64,000 bases of DNA from Desulfopila sp. IMCC35006 (GTDB taxonomy: Bacteria; Desulfobacterota; Desulfobulbia; Desulfobulbales; Desulfocapsaceae): assembly GCF_005116645.1 (NCBI RefSeq), contig NZ_SWCM01000009.1, positions 1 to 64,000 of the forward strand, written 5' to 3'. A program made the position numbers and the translations under genes. Below the pieces are notes generated by a model. It made no database searches, had not been told where the DNA came from, and saw only the letters and a program-made list of their open reading frames with translations. Position 1 is the stretch's first letter; every line of letters starts with the position of its first letter. Of this stretch, positions 59,609 to 64,000 are shown piece by piece.

Positions 59609-60592
59609 TTACTGTGCCTGATACACTTTCAGCAGTTCAGCGCCTTCCGGCCCGGCCTGCTTCTTCCAGTCTTCCAGCATAGAGGCACCAATTTTTTTCA
59701 GTCCGGCCATAAGTTCGGGGCTGGGAGTGACGACAATGATGCCATTGTCTTTTAGTATGGCCGTCTTTTCAGCGGTCTCTTTTTTGCTCATCTCCCATCC
59801 CCTGGCCTCGGCCGCTTTTGCTGCAGTCAGCACCGCGGCTTGCGTATCCTTGTCCAGTTTTCTGAAGGCTTTTTTGTTGACGACAACAATGTTTTTCGGC
59901 AGCCAGGCCTGAATATCGGTGTAATGGGTGACAAAATCCCAGGCCTTTGAGTTTGCCCCGGTCGAGGGCGAGGTGATCATGGCCTCAACCCGGCCGGTGG
60001 CAAAGGCCTGGGGAATATCCGGCACTTCAATCTGGGTGGGAGCGGCACCAATTTTGTTGGCAAACAGCTCAAGGGTCGCATTATAAGCCCGGAATTTAAT
60101 CCCTTTCAGATCATCCACGGTGTTGATCTCTTTTTTGGTATACAGTCCCTGCGGTGGCCAGGGCACAGAGAACAGAGGCATCAACCCCTCTTTATCGAGG
60201 AGCTTGGTGACAATTGGCTGCTGGGCATCCCAGAGCCTTTTTGCTTCATCGTAGTTGGTGGCCAGAAAAGGCTGGGAATCTGCGCCATAGACCTGATTTT
60301 CATTGGACAAAAGCGACAGGAAGAATTCGCCGAGAGGCACCTGCCCGCCACGAACCGCATTTTTTATTTCCGGATGTTTATAAAGAGATCCGGCGGAATG
60401 TATCTTGATTGTCAGCTTTCCGTCGGTCGCCTTGGCCACATCTTCAGCAAAGACGGCGATATTCTGGGTATGAAAGGTCTTGTCGGGATAAGGCGTCGGC
60501 ATATCCCAGGCGGCAGCCATTGCCCCCGCGGTTATTGTGAGACCACAGATCATTGATGCCATTACAGTCAAAGCAATTTTCCGGACATTCAT
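59609..60592 (-). CDS. dctP: TRAP transporter substrate-binding protein (second system)
   Basis: A 327-aa periplasmic DctP protein. Signal peptide about 1-25 (LTVMASMICGLTITAGAMA). Motifs: GGQVPLGEFFLSLLSNEN, DDLKGIKFRAYNATLELFA with the carboxylate-binding Arg, and GRVEAMITSPSTGANSKAWD. It differs from the two other DctP proteins here, so it binds a different acid. First gene of the minus-strand TRAP operon and divergent from an oxoprolinase-type gene, so the ligand may be a cyclic amide or amino acid derivative such as 5-oxoproline. GAGGGG before the ATG sets the start. Confidence 0.92.
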   Translation of the reverse strand: MNVRKIALTVMASMICGLTITAGAMAAAWDMPTPYPDKTFHTQNIAVFAEDVAKATDGKLTIKIHSAGSLYKHPEIKNAVRGGQVPLGEFFLSLLSNENQVYGADSQPFLATNYDEAKRLWDAQQPIVTKLLDKEGLMPLFSVPWPPQGLYTKKEINTVDDLKGIKFRAYNATLELFANKIGAAPTQIEVPDIPQAFATGRVEAMITSPSTGANSKAWDFVTHYTDIQAWLPKNIVVVNKKAFRKLDKDTQAAVLTAAKAAEARGWEMSKKETAEKTAILKDNGIIVVTPSPELMAGLKKIGASMLEDWKKQAGPEGAELLKVYQAQ

Positions 60593-60831
60593 ACTTTTCC
60601 CCTCCTGATGGTATTTTTCTGGTTGTTCGACTAGCCCCCAACACAACTCTTTGGATCACCAAATTACCCGAGCATACGACAATGATATTGACTTTCCATA
60701 CAGTTCCTGCAACTATTCCAAAATAATGACATTCTGTCGACAAATAATCATTAAGCGTAACATTTTTGGTCAATAGAGCAAACTTTTGATGTTGTAAAAC
60801 GTGTTGAATCAAAACACCAGAGGATCGTACA
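60593..60831. other. Divergent promoter region, TRAP operon 2 and oxoprolinase
   Basis: A 239-bp AT-rich region that must hold both promoters. I see no clear palindromic operator or sigma-54 element. AGAGGATCG shortly before 60832 is the ribosome site of the oxoprolinase gene. Confidence 0.5.
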
Positions 60832-63800
60832 ATGGCACAATGGCAGATTTGGATTGACCGTGGCGGCACCTTTACCGATATCGTCGCGAAAAAACCGGAC
60901 GGGAGCCTCGTCACCCATAAGCTGCTCTCGGAAAATCCTGAAAAATACCGGGACGCCGCCGTCCACGGAATACGTCAGCTCCTTGGTATTGATCCCTCCG
61001 CCCCGATCCCTGAAAAGATAATCGGGGCGGTTAAAATGGGCACCACCGTCGCCACCAACGCGCTGCTCGAACGTAAAGGCGACCCCACTCTCTTGGTGAC
61101 GACCAGTGGTTTCGGTGACGCCTTGCGCATTGGCTACCAGACCCGTCCCGATCTTTTTGCCCGCCATATCGTTCTGCCGGAAATGCTGTACCAACAGGTG
61201 GTTGAAGTAGCCGAGCGGGTTGCAGCAGACGGCGAAATCATCGTACCTCTCGACAAAGAGGCTGCAAGAAAGGGCCTCCAGCAGGCATACGATGACGGTA
61301 TTCGCGCCGTCGCCATCGTTTTCATGCATGGCTATCGTTACCCGGAACATGAAAACGCGGTTGCCGGAATCGCCAAAGCGATCGGCTTCAGCCAGGTTTC
61401 CGTCAGCCACCAGGTCAGCCCCCTGATGAAACTGGTCTCCCGGGGCGATACCACGGTCGTCGATGCCTACCTCTCCCCTATTCTCCGGCGCTATGTCGAT
61501 CAGATCGCCGGGCAGCTGGGCAGTTCCGGACAGCTGGGCCCGAAATTGATGTTTATGCAGTCAAACGGCGGCCTGACCGATGCCCAGCTGTTCCAGGGCA
61601 AGGATGCCATCCTCTCCGGTCCGGCCGGCGGGGTTGTCGGCATGGTCAAGACGGCAGCCATGGGCGGCTTTACCAAGCTCATTGGCTTTGATATGGGAGG
61701 GACGTCCACCGATGTCACCCATTACAACGGCGAATACGAGAGAAGCTTCGAGACCATGGTGGCCGGAGTGCGTATGCGGGCCCCGATGATGCATATTCAT
61801 ACCGTCGCCGCCGGCGGGGGATCGATTCTGCATTTTGACGGAGCCAGATACCGGGTAGGCCCGGAATCAGCCGGTGCCAACCCCGGCCCGGCCTGCTATC
61901 GCCGGGGCGGGCCACTGGCGGTAACCGACTGCAACGTCATGCTCGGCAAAATCCAGCCGGACTATTTCCCCCATGTCTTCGGCGAAAGCGGCAGCCAGCC
62001 GCTCGACACGCTGTCGGTGCGCCACGGTTTTGCCGAACTCGCGGCAACCATCGCCAGAGACACCTCCGGTCCACAACCGACGCCGGAGCAGGTAGCTGAA
62101 GGCTTTTTGCGTATTGCTGTTGAAAACATGGCCAACGCCATTAAAAAAATATCCGTCCAGCGCGGTTACGATGTGTCCGAATATACCCTGAACTGCTTTG
62201 GCGGTGCCGGCGGTCAGCATGCCTGCATGGTCGCCGATGCCCTGGGGATGCGCCGGGTTTTTCTCCATCCCTTTGCCGGAGTCCTCTCCGCCTATGGCAT
62301 GGGGCTGGCCGATATCCGCGCCCTGCGCGAAGTACATCTGGAATTCCCGCTCAACCCCGAGGCGCTGCAACGTATCGAGATGGCCAGTCTCCCGCTTATT
62401 GCCGAGGTGGAAGATGAGGTTGCCGCCCAGGAAATCGCCAAAGAATCCATCCGGGTGCTGCGCAAGGTACACCTGCGTTATGAAGGCACCGACACGCCCC
62501 TGCTGGTCGATGTCGGCGGTCTCAGGGAGATGACCGTGGCCTTCGAACAGGCCCATAAGCAGCGGTTTGGCTTTATCGCCCGGGAGAGAGGGCTGGTGGT
62601 CGAAGCACTTTCCGTCGAAGCGGTGGGCGGCTCGGAATCGATAATAGCCGAACCCACCCTGGCTGCGGCCGATGCCGAGCCGCCGGTCCCCCATGCTGTG
62701 GTACAGATGTTCAGCCATGGTCAATACGGCAGCACTCCTTTGTATCTTCGCGAGCAGTTGCTGACCGGACAGCACATCGTCGGCCCGGCCATCATTGCCG
62801 AGCAGACCGGCACCGTTGTCGTCGAAGACGGCTGGTCGGCCGAATTGAACAAACTGGGCCATCTTCTGCTTGTCCGCTCCCAACAAAGAACAATACAACA
62901 TGCCATGGGAACCACGGCCGACCCGGTCATGCTGGAGATTTTCAACAACCTCTTCATGTCGATTGCCGAGCAGATGGGGGCGACTCTCGCCAACACCGCC
63001 TATTCGGTCAATATCAAAGAGCGGCTCGATTTCTCCTGCGCCCTGTTTGATCCGCGCGGTCAGCTGGTCGCTAACGCGCCGCATGTCCCCGTCCATCTCG
63101 GCTCTATGGGGGAATCCATCAAGACCATCATCAGGGAAAACCGCTCCACCATGCGGCCGGGCGACGTCTATATGTTGAATGCGCCCTATAACGGCGGCAC
63201 GCACCTCCCCGATGTAACTGTGATCACTCCTGTTTTCGCCGAAGATGGCCGGGAAGTCCTTTTTTATGTCGCGTCAAGAGGTCATCACGCCGACATTGGC
63301 GGCAGGACGCCGGGGTCTTCGCCTCCCGACAGCCATCATATCGAGGAAGAAGGCGTACTTATCGACAACTTCCTGCTCGTCAAAGAAGGGGTGCTCAGGG
63401 AGCAGGAAACCCGCAAACTGCTTGGCTCCGGTCGCTATCCGTGCCGTAATATCGACCAGAACATGGCCGATCTTGCCGCCCAGATTGCCGCCAATGAAAC
63501 CGGGGTCAGAGAACTCGGTAAAATGGTCGCCCATTACACCATCGCCGTGGTTCATGCCTATATGCAGCACGTACAGGACAATGCCGAGGAATCGGTGCGC
63601 CGGGTCCTTGATCTGCTGCAGGACTGCGCTTTCACCTATCCCATGGACGGTGGCCGGCAGATCCGGGTAAAGATATCGGTAGATAAGCAAAAGCGCGAGG
63701 CGACCATCGATTTCACCGGTACTTCACCGCAGGACAATGGCAACTACAATGCCCCGAGGGCAGTATGCAATGCTGCGGTGCTGTATGTTTTCCGATGCCT

Positions 63801-64000
63801 TGTGGCCGATGCTATTCCGCTCAATGAAGGATGCATGAAACCGCTCAGGCTGATCATCCCGCCGCAAACCATGATCAATCCGGAATATCCGGCGGCGGTC
63901 ATCGCCGGCAATACCGAAGTTTCCCAGGCTATCACCGATGCCCTGTTCAGCGCCCTCGGTCTGCTCGCCTCTTCCCAGGGGACAATGAATAATTTTGTCT
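60832..64000 (+). CDS. 5-oxoprolinase/hydantoinase, fused A+B, cut by window edge
   Basis: At least 1056 residues, open to the right edge. Residues about 1-680 form the HyuA half: [19 protein letters not shown] (ATP-binding start), [37 protein letters not shown] and the metal-binding [18 protein letters not shown] region. Residues about 700 onwards form the HyuB half: [68 protein letters not shown] single-chain A+B layout is typical of ATP-dependent 5-oxoprolinase (about 1200-1280 residues), rather than two-subunit acetone carboxylase or hydantoinase. It hydrolyses 5-oxoproline or a similar cyclic amide, and the divergent TRAP system may import the substrate. Confidence 0.9.
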   Translation, partial: MAQWQIWIDRGGTFTDIVAKKPDGSLVTHKLLSENPEKYRDAAVHGIRQLLGIDPSAPIPEKIIGAVKMGTTVATNALLERKGDPTLLVTTSGFGDALRIGYQTRPDLFARHIVLPEMLYQQVVEVAERVAADGEIIVPLDKEAARKGLQQAYDDGIRAVAIVFMHGYRYPEHENAVAGIAKAIGFSQVSVSHQVSPLMKLVSRGDTTVVDAYLSPILRRYVDQIAGQLGSSGQLGPKLMFMQSNGGLTDAQLFQGKDAILSGPAGGVVGMVKTAAMGGFTKLIGFDMGGTSTDVTHYNGEYERSFETMVAGVRMRAPMMHIHTVAAGGGSILHFDGARYRVGPESAGANPGPACYRRGGPLAVTDCNVMLGKIQPDYFPHVFGESGSQPLDTLSVRHGFAELAATIARDTSGPQPTPEQVAEGFLRIAVENMANAIKKISVQRGYDVSEYTLNCFGGAGGQHACMVADALGMRRVFLHPFAGVLSAYGMGLADIRALREVHLEFPLNPEALQRIEMASLPLIAEVEDEVAAQEIAKESIRVLRKVHLRYEGTDTPLLVDVGGLREMTVAFEQAHKQRFGFIARERGLVVEALSVEAVGGSESIIAEPTLAAADAEPPVPHAVVQMFSHGQYGSTPLYLREQLLTGQHIVGPAIIAEQTGTVVVEDGWSAELNKLGHLLLVRSQQRTIQHAMGTTADPVMLEIFNNLFMSIAEQMGATLANTAYSVNIKERLDFSCALFDPRGQLVANAPHVPVHLGSMGESIKTIIRENRSTMRPGDVYMLNAPYNGGTHLPDVTVITPVFAEDGREVLFYVASRGHHADIGGRTPGSSPPDSHHIEEEGVLIDNFLLVKEGVLREQETRKLLGSGRYPCRNIDQNMADLAAQIAANETGVRELGKMVAHYTIAVVHAYMQHVQDNAEESVRRVLDLLQDCAFTYPMDGGRQIRVKISVDKQKREATIDFTGTSPQDNGNYNAPRAVCNAAVLYVFRCLVADAIPLNEGCMKPLRLIIPPQTMINPEYPAAVIAGNTEVSQAITDALFSALGLLASSQGTMNNFV

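Noticed and set aside
61867-63204. Minus-strand open frame of 445 codons
   Set aside because: It is the shadow of the oxoprolinase gene, whose motifs run continuously through the region on the plus strand.

Overview
The window looks like a chromosomal segment of a Gram-negative Desulfobacterota (deltaproteobacterial) species, perhaps near the Desulfobulbales. This is an inference from gene content, not a database match: an XrtA/PEP-CTERM exosortase system with its PrsK/PrsR regulators, several TRAP transporters, a CimA-type citramalate synthase, many toxin-antitoxin pairs, and several families of short palindromic repeats.

Layout. (1) 1-3.9 kb is an insertion-sequence graveyard: an IS21-type element (istA/istB) with an 8-bp target duplication interrupts an IS1595-type transposase, and a second decayed IS1595 fragment follows. 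(2) 4.3-19.3 kb is a surface-polysaccharide cluster: asparagine-synthase-like protein, family 2 glycosyltransferase, two hexapeptide acetyltransferases, flippase, CapK/PaaK-like adenylating enzyme, secreted beta-helix protein, DegT aminotransferase, initiating sugar-phosphate transferase and exosortase. Its left part (about 4-14 kb) is visibly AT-rich and carries two wrecked tandem copies of a membrane-anchored GH16-like gene. (3) 19.4-31.7 kb is the export and regulatory half: three PEP-CTERM proteins, Wza-like export protein, Wzc-like chain-length protein, tyrosine autokinase, PrsK, PrsR and a UDP-sugar dehydrogenase. All three PEP-CTERM genes have a recognisable sigma-54 -24/-12 promoter, which fits PrsR being a sigma-54 activator. 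(4) 31.8-40.6 kb mixes four toxin-antitoxin loci (one broken), a bifunctional ATP sulfurylase/APS kinase, a beta-CASP nuclease, a UDP-sugar 4-epimerase and an MFS exporter. Two copies of a 172-174 bp palindromic MITE with 10-bp target duplications lie here. (5) 40.6-45.7 kb: DUF2179 membrane protein, tRNA-Pro, tRNA-Asn, a short-chain dehydrogenase, and two lipid-type alpha/beta hydrolases, one fused to a PlsC acyltransferase and apparently lacking its catalytic serine. (6) 45.9-64 kb is catabolism: an ornithine cyclodeaminase-arginase operon, an orphan TRAP binding protein, a GntR/FadR-type regulator divergent from a complete TRAP operon, citramalate synthase, and a second TRAP operon divergent from a full-length oxoprolinase that runs off the right edge.

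How it fits together. The polysaccharide genes would make, export and length-control an envelope polymer. The exosortase processes PEP-CTERM proteins destined for the same matrix, and PrsK/PrsR with sigma-54 switch those proteins on. UDP-sugar dehydrogenase, DegT aminotransferase, WbpD-like acetyltransferase and 4-epimerase could supply amino-uronic acid or GalNAc-type precursors. The right third converts arginine to proline and imports organic acids. The most unusual material is the repeat content: a MITE family, a palindrome family placed directly at stop codons and even encoding the last residues of CimA, a second hairpin family encoding a DctQ C-terminus, and G-rich short repeats boxing in a four-helix-bundle gene.
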